Origin: Bacillota bacterium
GTDB taxonomy: Bacteria > Bacillota > Clostridia > Tissierellales > Peptoniphilaceae
Length of the DNA: 9,190 nt
Assembly: GCA_023442495.1 (NCBI GenBank)
Contig: JAEZZB010000085.1
Coordinates: 1-9,190, forward strand
Reading direction: 5' to 3'
Shown here: positions 1 to 6,363 of the stretch, piece by piece
Layout of the letters: the number at the start of each line of letters is the position of its first letter
Position numbering within the stretch: the first letter of the stretch is position 1
Program-made: the position numbers and the translations under genes
Notes under the pieces: model-generated
Told to the model about the DNA's origin: nothing
What the model saw: only the letters and a program-made list of their open reading frames with translations
Database searches by the model: none

Positions 1-260
1 CATAAATTTTCGTGGATTTTACTATACATTCTTAAAAATGGATATTGTATCCCATAAATTTTCGTGAATTTTACTATACATTCTTAAAAATGGATATTGT
101 ATCCCATAAATTTTCGTGGATTTTACTATACATTCTTAAAAATAGATATTGTATCCCATAAATTTTCGTGGATTTTACTATACATTCTTAAAAATGGATA
201 TTGTATCCCATAAATTTTCGTGAATTTTACTATATATTATTAAAAATGGATAATGTATCC
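1..260. repeat. 52-bp tandem repeat array, five copies
   Basis: Five head-to-tail copies of a 52-bp unit start at 1, 53, 105, 157 and 209, each opening with CATAAATTTTCGTG. Copies 1 and 4 are identical. Copy 2 differs only at 67 (G to A), copy 3 only at 144 (G to A), and copy 5 at four places (223, 235, 239, 253), so the right-hand edge copy is the most diverged. Each unit can form a small hairpin, ATGGATA-TTG-TATCCCAT with one bulged C. Copy 5 keeps the stem with loop ATG, and copy 3 weakens it by its single change. The unit length is not a multiple of three and stops fall in it, so it is not coding. The array may continue left of the window. Function is unknown; a variable-number intergenic repeat is the simplest reading. 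Confidence 0.97.
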
Positions 261-325
261 CATTATTTTTGTTTATTTCAATAGTTTTATTACTATATAA
301 TTCAAATTTTTCTTTTTATATCCCA
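261..325. repeat. Probable decayed sixth copy of the 52-bp repeat
   Basis: Directly after copy 5 the sequence begins CATTATTTTTGTTTATTT, resembling the unit start. From ACTATA (292-297) to ATCCCA (320-325) the spacing equals that in the intact unit (34 bases), with about 21 of 34 positions matching. About 13 extra bases lie in the left half. In such AT-rich DNA part of this match is expected by chance, so the assignment rests mainly on the phase, the conserved ends and the spacing. Confidence 0.45.
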
Positions 326-356
326 AAAAATTGTAAAATTTAATGGGGTATTTTTT
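318..356 (+). terminator. Hairpin with GTAA loop and T run, terminator-like
   Basis: ATATCCCA (318-325) pairs with TGGGGTAT (344-351) through eight pairs including one T-G wobble. After a symmetric AA/AA internal loop, AAATT (328-332) pairs with AATTT (337-341) around a GTAA loop (333-336). A T run (351-356) follows on the + strand, as in intrinsic terminators. The arms are the end of the decayed direct repeat and the start of the inverted repeat, so the hairpin may be a by-product of repeat inversion. No gene lies upstream inside the window for it to terminate. Confidence 0.45.
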
Positions 357-432
357 CAATATTTTTATTTGTATAGTAAAACATTAAAAATGATGGCGTA
401 GTATATAGTAAAACATTAAAAATAATGCGTAG
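332..432 (-). repeat. Diverged copies of the repeat in opposite orientation
   Basis: The reverse complement of 344-381/382 runs from TTTTACTATAC to ACCCCA with the same 38-base spacing as the intact unit, about 26 of 38 matching, and continues into TTAAATTTT, matching the unit's TAAATTTT. To the right lie two shortened units with a 32-bp period: 372-401 and 404-432. Both begin TATAGTAAAACATTAAAAAT and end GCGTAG, differing by a small change and a one-base gap. They look like inverted units that lost the hairpin half. The direct similarity of the two short copies to each other is clear; their descent from the 52-bp unit is an inference. Confidence 0.65.
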
Positions 433-590
433 TTTTTGAATAATAAGAATAATAAAGTGATGAATTAAATGAAAAGCCGAGAGATACATATAAAAAGGTA
501 GTACGGTGCTTAATCGCAAAAAGTTGTATATAAATTAGCGTAAAAGTGCAGTTTATGTACAAAAATGATACTTTTTTATTTTATACCTTC
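433..590. other. Non-coding stretch before the regulator gene
   Basis: No reading frame with a start and ribosome site was found on either strand; short frames are closed by stops. Bases 471-562 contain about one third G+C, noticeably richer than the repeat region on the left, and include the hairpin at 524-562. The segment may be a leader, a small RNA or the worn remnant of another element. I could not match it to a known riboswitch class. Confidence 0.5.
524..562. other. Stem-loop of unknown role
   Basis: TTGTATATAAA (524-534) pairs with TTTATGTACAA (552-562) over 11 positions with one T-G wobble. Inside, GCG (538-540) can pair with TGC (547-549) around a TAAAAG loop. A T-rich run (572-577) lies ten bases after the stem, too far for a standard intrinsic terminator. 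It sits upstream of the candidate promoter, so it would be outside a transcript starting there, and might belong to a longer leader or a separate RNA. Confidence 0.4.
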
Positions 591-620
591 TTTACATTAA
601 GCCTATTTATTTGATAAGAT
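591..620 (+). promoter_or_regulatory. Candidate sigma-A promoter for the rrf2 gene
   Basis: TTTACA (591-596) resembles a -35 box and TAAGAT (615-620) a -10 box, separated by 18 bases. The start would fall near 627, giving a leader of roughly 30 bases before the rrf2 start. In AT-rich DNA such matches occur by chance; position is the main support. I saw no convincing palindromic Rrf2 operator around it. Confidence 0.4.
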
Positions 621-655
621 ATATTAGAGTATTAATGTTTAAATAGGAGGCTATT

Positions 656-1042
656 ATGAATTTAACTACTAAAAGTGAATATGGTATTAGAGCTTTATCC
701 TATTTACGTGATAGATATAATGAAGGTCCTATTAATATTAGCGAGATTAGTTCAAATCTCGATATAAGCAAAACGTACATAGAGCAGTTATTTAGTAAGC
801 TCAAAAAAGCCGACATTATAAAATCATATAGAGGTAAGGATGGTGGATATATATTATCAAAAAAGCCATCCGAAATTATAGTTGGCGATGTTATACGAGC
901 CTTAGAGGGAAATATAAATTTGACAAATAAATGTGAAGTAGAAAATTGTGAAGTAGAAAATTGTGCATCTAGACATGTATTTTCTGATATAGATACTGCT
1001 GTATCCAATGTAATTGATAAAATATCATTGGATCAAATTTAA
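656..1042 (+). CDS. Rrf2/IscR-family transcriptional regulator with three cysteines
   Basis: This 128-residue protein is a cytoplasmic DNA-binding regulator of the Rrf2 family. The N-terminal winged helix (about 1-80) shows the family pattern: SEYGIRAL near the start, SEISSNLDISKTYIEQLFSK for the recognition region, RGKDGGYIL for the wing, then IIVGDVIRALEG. Residues C93, C98 and C103 with H107 match in kind the Fe-S ligands known in IscR (three Cys and one His), so iron-sulfur or redox sensing is likely but not shown. Cysteine spacing is four residues, where E. coli IscR has five, and it comes from a 15-bp duplication. The start follows AGGAGG (645-650) by five bases. It is the first gene of the run and ends 13 bases before alaS. 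Whether it represses this operon or acts elsewhere is unknown. Confidence 0.9.
   Translation: MNLTTKSEYGIRALSYLRDRYNEGPINISEISSNLDISKTYIEQLFSKLKKADIIKSYRGKDGGYILSKKPSEIIVGDVIRALEGNINLTNKCEVENCEVENCASRHVFSDIDTAVSNVIDKISLDQI
932..961 (+). repeat. Perfect 15-bp tandem duplication inside rrf2
   Basis: TGTGAAGTAGAAAAT occurs twice without a gap (932-946 and 947-961) and is followed by another TGT codon. It encodes Cys-Glu-Val-Glu-Asn twice, then Cys, producing evenly spaced C93, C98 and C103. The nucleotide identity is complete, including third codon positions, which points to a recent duplication or to slippage. Confidence 0.97.
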
Positions 1043-1045
1043 TGA

Positions 1046-1050
1046 AGAGG
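1046..1050 (+). promoter_or_regulatory. Ribosome binding site that sets the alaS start
   Basis: AGAGG lies five bases before the ATG at 1056, the same spacing as AGGAGG has before rrf2. The adjacent ATG at 1053 would have only two bases of spacing, and the farther in-frame ATG at 1014 lies inside rrf2 with no such site and adds residues not expected in the family. Confidence 0.7.
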
Positions 1051-1055
1051 TTATG

Positions 1056-3650
1056 ATGAAAGAATTGAATTTTAATCAGTTAAGAAAAGAGTTTTTGGAT
1101 TTTTTTGAGTCAAAAGATCATATTAGATTAAAATCTTATTCCTTAATTCCAAACAAGGATAAGTCACTGCTTTTAATTAATGCTGGAATGGCACCATTAA
1201 AAGAATATTTTATGGGAACAAAGAAATTTGCTAAAAATAGAGCTACATCATCACAAAGATGTTTACGTACTGGTGATTTAGATAATGTGGGAAAGACAGA
1301 CAGACATGCTACATTTTTTGAAATGCTTGGAAATTTTTCTTTTGGTGATTATTTCAAGAAAGAAGCTATTACATGGGCTTGGGAATTTTTAACAGAAGTA
1401 ATTGAACTTGATAAGGAAAAATTATCAGTCACTGTTTATTTTGAAGATGATGAAGCTTATGAAATATGGAATAAAATTATAGGTTTACCAGAAGAAAAAA
1501 TCCAAAGGCTGGGTAAAGAAGATAATTTTTGGGAATTGGAAGAAGGACCATGTGGCCCATGTTCAGAAATTATATATGATAGAGGAGAAAAATATGAAGG
1601 AGATGATAGATATCTAGAAGTATGGAATCTTGTATTTACTCAATTCAATAAAGATTCAAATGGAGTATATCATCCACTAGAACATCCGAATATTGATACT
1701 GGAATGGGACTTGAAAGATTAGCCTTGGTTCTTGAAAATGCAGATAATATATTTGAACTTAAAACTTTTAGTCCATTAAAAGATAAAATTGAAGAGCTCT
1801 CTGGGAAAAAATATGGTGAATCAGAAAAAGTAAATCAATCATTTAGGGTTATTATGGATCATGCTAAGGCAATGACATTTTTAGTATATGATGGTGTAAT
1901 TCCTTCAAATGAAGGTAGAGGATATGTATTAAGAAGACTTATTAGAAGAGCATATAGACATGGTAAACTTCTAGGAATTAACACAAAATTTCTAGAACAA
2001 ATGGTTATAGAAGTTATGGATATCTATAAACCAGAATATGGTGAATTGTTAGAAGATAGAGAAAGAGTACTCCATATTATAAGCCGTGAAGAAGATAAAT
2101 TCCAAGAAACAATTGATCAAGGATTAAATATATTAAATCAAATTATTGGAGCATTGAAAAAATCAAATAAAAATGTATTATCTGGCCATGATGCGTTTAA
2201 ACTTTATGATACATTTGGGTTCCCACTTGATTTAACAGAAGAAATTATTAAAGAACATTCATTAAAAATAAATGAAGATGAATTCAATAAAGCAATGCAA
2301 AATCAAAAAGAACAATCAAGAAAAGGCGGAAGCTTTAAAGGTGGTTGGGAAGACGATACAATTGAAATTTCTGGTTATGAATCAACTAATTTTGTAGGAT
2401 ATACACTATTAGAATCAGAAGCTTTAATTATTGGAATTGAAGGTGTTGATTTTGATACAATTGCGGAAGGACAAAAAGCTGTTATAATACTTGATACAAC
2501 ACCATTTTATGGTGAAGGCGGTGGACAAATAGGAGATACTGGTATATTTGAATCGGAAAAAGGTTGGATGATAGTAACAGATACTAAAAAGACAGCCGAT
2601 AATATTTTCTATCATTTTGTTGAAGTTAAAGATGGACAGTTTTCAGTAGGTGATAAGATACTTGCTAAAGTAGATTCATTTAGAAGAAAAAGTATAATGA
2701 GAAACCACTCAGCTACACACTTATTAAATAAAGCACTTAAAACAGTACTTGGAAATCATATTAATCAAGCTGGTTCATTAGTAACTGATAAGAGATTAAG
2801 ATTTGACTTTACCCATTTTGAAGCAATCAGTCATGAAGACTTAACAAAAATAGAAAGTTTGGTAAATAAAGCTATATTTGATTCATACAATGTAGTTACT
2901 ATCGAAACTGAACTTGAAAAAGCAAATGAAATGGGAGCTATTGGACTATTTGAAGATAAATACAAAGATATTGTTCGTGTAGTTAATATGGGAGATTATT
3001 CTATTGAATTATGTGGTGGCACCCATGTTACAAACACATCACAAATTATGATGTTTAAGATATTATCTGAATCTGGAATTGCTGCAGGTGTAAGACGTAT
3101 TGAAGCTATTACAGCTTTATCAGTATATGATTTTATTAATGATTATCAAGAAAAAGAAGCGTCAATTGCATCTTTAATTAAATCAAAGAAAGATGATATT
3201 AGAACAAAAATTACTAGCATCTTAGAGGAAGAAAAAGAACTAAAGAGCAAAATCGAACAGTTAAAATCAATTTATGAAAATGGTATAATTGAATCATTGG
3301 AAAGTAAAATCTACGAAGTATCAGGTGTTAATATATTGGTAGCTAAGTTGAATAATATTGATAATCAATCATTAAAAAATATTTCTGATAAATTACAAAA
3401 TGTAAAAGACAATTTAGTAATTTTACTAGCCTCAGCAAATGATGATAAGATAATATACCTCTCATCAGTTTCAAAAGAATTGATAAAAAGAAATATTAAA
3501 GCTGGTGACATAGTTAAATTTATTGCTCAAAAAACTGGTGGTAATGGTGGTGGTAGACCAGATTTTGCACAAGCTGGTGGTAAATATTTAGAATTGTTAG
3601 ATAAAGCTTTATTAGAAACGGAAGAATTTATCAAAGATAAATTAAATTAG
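1056..3650 (+). CDS. alaS: Alanyl-tRNA synthetase
   Basis: This cytoplasmic class II enzyme charges tRNA-Ala and clears mischarged Ser/Gly-tRNA-Ala. With the start at 1056 it has 864 residues, near the usual bacterial length of about 870-880. The aminoacylation domain shows INAGMAPLK, the long RATSSQRCLRTGDLDNVGKT block, GPCGPCSE (164-171), IDTGMGLERL and GRGYVLRRLIRRAYRHG. The editing domain carries its zinc ligands in HSATH (551-555) and CGGTH (653-657). A charged coiled-coil segment precedes the C-Ala domain, which ends with a glycine-rich GGNGGGRPDFAQAGG (about 829-843). All key parts are present, so the enzyme should be complete. An in-frame extension to 1014 exists but overlaps rrf2. 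The ireB ribosome site overlaps its TAG stop. Confidence 0.98.
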   Translation: MKELNFNQLRKEFLDFFESKDHIRLKSYSLIPNKDKSLLLINAGMAPLKEYFMGTKKFAKNRATSSQRCLRTGDLDNVGKTDRHATFFEMLGNFSFGDYFKKEAITWAWEFLTEVIELDKEKLSVTVYFEDDEAYEIWNKIIGLPEEKIQRLGKEDNFWELEEGPCGPCSEIIYDRGEKYEGDDRYLEVWNLVFTQFNKDSNGVYHPLEHPNIDTGMGLERLALVLENADNIFELKTFSPLKDKIEELSGKKYGESEKVNQSFRVIMDHAKAMTFLVYDGVIPSNEGRGYVLRRLIRRAYRHGKLLGINTKFLEQMVIEVMDIYKPEYGELLEDRERVLHIISREEDKFQETIDQGLNILNQIIGALKKSNKNVLSGHDAFKLYDTFGFPLDLTEEIIKEHSLKINEDEFNKAMQNQKEQSRKGGSFKGGWEDDTIEISGYESTNFVGYTLLESEALIIGIEGVDFDTIAEGQKAVIILDTTPFYGEGGGQIGDTGIFESEKGWMIVTDTKKTADNIFYHFVEVKDGQFSVGDKILAKVDSFRRKSIMRNHSATHLLNKALKTVLGNHINQAGSLVTDKRLRFDFTHFEAISHEDLTKIESLVNKAIFDSYNVVTIETELEKANEMGAIGLFEDKYKDIVRVVNMGDYSIELCGGTHVTNTSQIMMFKILSESGIAAGVRRIEAITALSVYDFINDYQEKEASIASLIKSKKDDIRTKITSILEEEKELKSKIEQLKSIYENGIIESLESKIYEVSGVNILVAKLNNIDNQSLKNISDKLQNVKDNLVILLASANDDKIIYLSSVSKELIKRNIKAGDIVKFIAQKTGGNGGGRPDFAQAGGKYLELLDKALLETEEFIKDKLN

Positions 3651-3658
3651 GAGGAATT

Positions 3659-3925
3659 ATGTCAAACAATTTAGATCAAACTATGCAATTTAAAATGAGT
3701 AGTCCTGAAAAAGATAAAGTTGTAGATATTATGGCAAAAGTGTATGCTTCATTGAAAGAAAAAGGATATGATCCTTCAAATCAAATAATCGGTTATATTA
3801 TTTCAGGTGATCCAACTTATATAACAAGTCATAATGATGCTAGAAAATTAATAAAACATTTAGATAGAAATGATTTATTAGAAAGTATATTAAACTTTTA
3901 TTTCGAAAAAAACGATATTAAATAA
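3659..3925 (+). CDS. ireB: IreB family regulatory phosphoprotein (UPF0297)
   Basis: This 88-residue small cytoplasmic protein shows the family signature throughout: NLDQTMQF near the N-terminus, LKEKGYDPSNQIIGYIISGDP and YITSHNDARKLIKHLDR. In Enterococcus faecalis, IreB is a substrate of the Ser/Thr kinase IreK and negatively affects cephalosporin resistance, with two N-terminal threonines as phosphorylation sites. Here T8 aligns with the second of these, while the position of the first is L5, so at most one of the pair is kept. A role in beta-lactam response in this organism is inference. AGGAGG (3649-3654) overlaps the alaS stop and lies four bases before the ATG, supporting coupled translation. 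The gene's stop codon is inside the stem of the terminator that follows. Confidence 0.94.
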   Translation: MSNNLDQTMQFKMSSPEKDKVVDIMAKVYASLKEKGYDPSNQIIGYIISGDPTYITSHNDARKLIKHLDRNDLLESILNFYFEKNDIK

Positions 3926-3957
3926 AATGGGCAGGGCGTTCGTGCCCGTTTTATTTT
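3921..3957 (+). terminator. Intrinsic terminator between ireB and ruvX
   Basis: AATAAAATGGGCA (3921-3933) pairs with TGCCCGTTTTATT (3943-3955) over 13 positions with a single T-G wobble, leaving a nine-base loop, and the T-rich end TTTTATTTT follows. The ireB stop codon (3923-3925) lies in the left arm. A competing hairpin is possible: GGGCG (3934-3938) with TGCCC (3943-3947) around a TTCG loop. The A-rich left arm means the structure might also act on the minus strand. It probably ends or dampens transcription from alaS-ireB, so ruvX onward would need read-through or an internal promoter. Confidence 0.88.
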
Positions 3958-3970
3958 GAATGGAGAAATA

Positions 3971-4381
3971 ATGCAAAGATATATTGGTCTTGATATAGGT
4001 ACAAAAACTATTGGAGTTTCTGTATCTGACCCAACTCTTTTATTTGCTAATGGTCTAGTTACAATTAAGCGAAAGAATGTTAAAGAGGATATTAATAAAA
4101 TATTAAAAATAATTGAAGAAAAAGAAGTTAGTTTGATAGTTGTTGGCATGCCTTACAATATGAATGGTACAGTTGGTCCGATGGCTCAAAGGGTAATGAG
4201 TTTTGTGGATTTACTAAGGAAAGAAACAGATGTAGAGATAGTTTATGAAGATGAAAGACTTACAACTATTTATGCAGAAGAAGTTTTAATAAAACAAAAA
4301 GTTAGAAGAGAAAATAGAAAGGAGCATATCGATAAGATTGCAGCATCATTAATTTTACAATCTTATTTAGATAGCAAATAA
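3971..4381 (+). CDS. ruvX: Putative pre-16S rRNA nuclease, RuvX/YqgF family
   Basis: This 136-residue RNase H-fold protein belongs to the YqgF/RuvX family, whose E. coli member takes part in 16S rRNA 5'-end maturation; an earlier proposal was Holliday junction resolution. The acidic residues are in place: D8 in IGLDIGTKTIGV, E95 in YEDERLTT and D121 in HIDKIAASLILQSYL. VVGMPYNMNGTVGP (57-70) is the conserved central loop. I chose the ATG at 3971 because GGAGA (3962-3966) precedes it by four bases and MQRYIGLD begins as the family does. A TTG at 3956 would add five residues but lies in the terminator's T tract. It follows the terminator at once and ends two bases before the DUF1292 gene. Confidence 0.95.
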   Translation: MQRYIGLDIGTKTIGVSVSDPTLLFANGLVTIKRKNVKEDINKILKIIEEKEVSLIVVGMPYNMNGTVGPMAQRVMSFVDLLRKETDVEIVYEDERLTTIYAEEVLIKQKVRRENRKEHIDKIAASLILQSYLDSK

Positions 4382-4383
4382 AT

Positions 4384-4650
4384 ATGGATAATTTTGAAAA
4401 TGAAGATAAGATTTATATTGATCTTTACGATGGTGATGATGTAATAAAATTACTCTTAATTGATTCATTCGGAATAGAAGATGAAGAATATGCATCATTA
4501 CTAGATGAAGAAGAAGAAATTTTATATATCGCACATGTTGAGTTAAATGACGAAGAAGCGATATTTACATTAATTGAAGATGAAGATGAACTTGAAGAAG
4601 TGCTTTCTATATACTCTGAACTTTTAGATGAAGATGAAGAAGAAATATAG
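4384..4650 (+). CDS. DUF1292 family highly acidic small protein (YrzB-like)
   Basis: This 88-residue protein has about 36 Asp/Glu and only two Lys, with no Cys and no membrane segment. The middle, EEEEILYIAHVEL followed by DEEAIFTLIEDEDELEEV, fits the DUF1292 family, whose members lie next to ruvX and ireB in many Bacillota (yrzB of Bacillus). The function of the family is unknown. The ATG is two bases after the ruvX stop and no clear ribosome site is visible in front of it, unlike its neighbours, so its translation probably depends on ruvX. Assignment rests on length, composition, motif and position. Confidence 0.85.
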   Translation: MDNFENEDKIYIDLYDGDDVIKLLLIDSFGIEDEEYASLLDEEEEILYIAHVELNDEEAIFTLIEDEDELEEVLSIYSELLDEDEEEI

Positions 4651-4661
4651 AAAGGAAAAAT

Positions 4662-6347
4662 ATGTCTAAATATTATAGGAATAGAAAGAGAAGAAAATCT
4701 AGTATAAAGATTATTCCTTTAGGCGGTGTAGGGGAAATCGGGAAAAATATGACTGCCGTTGAATATAATAATCAAATAGTTATTATAGATGCGGGTACTA
4801 CATTTCCTGATGAAACAATGCTGGGAGTAGATATTGTAATACCAGATTTTACTTATTTAGAACAAAATAAAGAAAAAATAAAAGGTTTATTTATTACACA
4901 TGGTCATGAGGACCATATAGGAGCAGTACCTTATTTATTAAAGAAAATTAATACAAGAGTTTATTCTACAAGGCTTACAACAGGTCTTATAGAAGGCAAA
5001 CTTGAAGAACATGGAATTGATACCCATTGTTTAAAGACGGTATCGCAAGGTCAAACAATTAGAATAGGAGATTTTGATATAGAATTTATCGCAGTTAATC
5101 ATTCTATTCCAGATTCTTGTGCAATAGCACTACACACTGATGCGGGCGTTATATTATTTACAGGCGACTACAAAGTCGATTTTCAACCAATTGATGGCGT
5201 TCATATGGATTTACAAAGATTTGGAGAACTAGGAAAGCAAGGTGTACTTGCCATGCTTGGAGATAGTACTAATGTCGAAAGGCCTGGATATGCAATGAGT
5301 GAAGTTTCAATTAGAGAAACTTTTAAGAAAGTATTTGCTGAAGCACAGGGACGAATTTGTGTGGCTACATTTGCATCAAACTTACACCGTGTTCAGCAAG
5401 TATTTGATGCAACAGAATATCATGGAAAGAAGATGTTTATTTCTGGTAGATCTATGGTTAGGAATATCAAAATTGCTATAGAACTTGGCTATTTGAGAGT
5501 AAAGAAAGATACTATCCAAGATTTAAGTAAAATTAATAAATATAGGGATGATGAAATAGTTCTATTGACAACAGGTAGTCAAGGAGAACAAATGGCTGCT
5601 CTTACTAGAATGGCAAGAGAAGAGCATAGAAGCCTAAAATTACAACGTGGTGATACAGTTATTATTTCTGCGACACCTATACCAGGCAATGAAGAGTCAA
5701 CCTCAACAGTGATAAACAATTTAACTAAACTTGGTGTAAATGTAGTTTATTCAATGCTTGCAGATGTTCACGTTTCAGGTCACGCTTATAGGGAAGAATT
5801 GAAACTTATGCTAGCATTAGTAAAACCAAAATATTTTATACCTGTTCATGGTGAAATTAGACATCAAATCATGCATAAAAAACTATATATGTCAATGGGT
5901 GCAAAAGAAGAAAATGTAATTATTGCAAGTATAGGTGATGTTATTGAACTGGATCATAATAGTTATAAAATGACTGAAAAAGTAACAGCAGGAAAATTAT
6001 TAGTTGATGGACTTGGAATTGGTGATGTAGGCAATATAGTGCTAAGAGATAGAAAGAAATTAGCAGAAGATGGTCTTATAAATGTCTCCTTAGTCTATGA
6101 TACTAAGAAAAAACGTATAGTAGGAAATCCAGAAATAATTTCTAGAGGCTTTGTATATGTAAAAGACTCTAAGGATATTATGGATGGAGCATACAAAATA
6201 TTAGAACAAGTAAAAATGGAAATTAATAGTAAAAATATTACCGATATATCTCAAATGAAATATCTAGTAATAGATAAATTAAGATCATATGTTTATCAAG
6301 AAATAAAAAGAGATCCGATGATATTAATTTTAATATCTGAGATATAA
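4662..6347 (+). CDS. Ribonuclease J
   Basis: This 561-residue cytoplasmic enzyme is a metallo-beta-lactamase/beta-CASP nuclease with 5'-3' exoribonuclease and endonuclease activity, central to mRNA decay and rRNA maturation in Bacillota. It opens with a basic tail (YRNRKRRK) and IIPLGGVGEIGKNM. The metal-binding HGHEDH is at 80-85, with further ligands at H147 (VNHSIPDS), D169 (FTGDYKVD) and H396 (PVHGE). The beta-CASP region contains ATFASNLHRVQQ, TTGSQGEQMAAL and VSGHA (H374). The C-terminal domain runs from about 450 to the end. Length matches B. subtilis RNase J1 (555 residues). J1 versus J2 cannot be settled here, but all catalytic residues are kept, as in J1. AAAGGA (4651-4656) lies five bases before the ATG. 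Confidence 0.96.
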   Translation: MSKYYRNRKRRKSSIKIIPLGGVGEIGKNMTAVEYNNQIVIIDAGTTFPDETMLGVDIVIPDFTYLEQNKEKIKGLFITHGHEDHIGAVPYLLKKINTRVYSTRLTTGLIEGKLEEHGIDTHCLKTVSQGQTIRIGDFDIEFIAVNHSIPDSCAIALHTDAGVILFTGDYKVDFQPIDGVHMDLQRFGELGKQGVLAMLGDSTNVERPGYAMSEVSIRETFKKVFAEAQGRICVATFASNLHRVQQVFDATEYHGKKMFISGRSMVRNIKIAIELGYLRVKKDTIQDLSKINKYRDDEIVLLTTGSQGEQMAALTRMAREEHRSLKLQRGDTVIISATPIPGNEESTSTVINNLTKLGVNVVYSMLADVHVSGHAYREELKLMLALVKPKYFIPVHGEIRHQIMHKKLYMSMGAKEENVIIASIGDVIELDHNSYKMTEKVTAGKLLVDGLGIGDVGNIVLRDRKKLAEDGLINVSLVYDTKKKRIVGNPEIISRGFVYVKDSKDIMDGAYKILEQVKMEINSKNITDISQMKYLVIDKLRSYVYQEIKRDPMILILISEI

Positions 6348-6363
6348 TTTTGTTGGAGGGTTT

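Noticed and set aside
1..260. CRISPR array
   Set aside because: The copies are contiguous 52-bp units with no unique spacers between them, and no cas gene is present in the window.
1..432. Insertion sequence or other mobile element
   Set aside because: No transposase fragment, terminal inverted repeats with target duplication, or integrase site could be identified; only short repeats are present.
490..520. T-box leader for alaS (GGTAGTACGGTGC looks faintly like a T-box core)
   Set aside because: The required TGG-ACC core is absent, no antiterminator/terminator pair was found, and the segment lies before rrf2 and the candidate promoter rather than directly before alaS.
456..533. Short open frame on the + strand reading through 471-530
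   Set aside because: It has no start codon with a ribosome site, is about 25 codons long, and I recognise nothing in it.
700..1008. Minus-strand frame opposite rrf2 (102 codons)
   Set aside because: It lies entirely within rrf2, has no family features, and is explained as a shadow of the opposite coding strand.
1014..1055. Longer alaS start at 1014
   Set aside because: It would overlap rrf2 by 29 bases and add 14 residues not typical of alanyl-tRNA synthetases, while AGAGG fits the ATG at 1056.
2424..2615. Minus-strand frame opposite alaS (63 codons)
   Set aside because: It is antisense to a highly conserved alaS editing region and has no independent support.
3898..4149. Minus-strand frame across the ireB-ruvX junction (83 codons)
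   Set aside because: It overlaps two well-supported genes and the terminator, and its product has no recognisable feature.
5299..5481. Second + frame inside the RNase J gene (60 codons)
   Set aside because: It is fully nested in the RNase J gene and has no ribosome site or recognisable motif.
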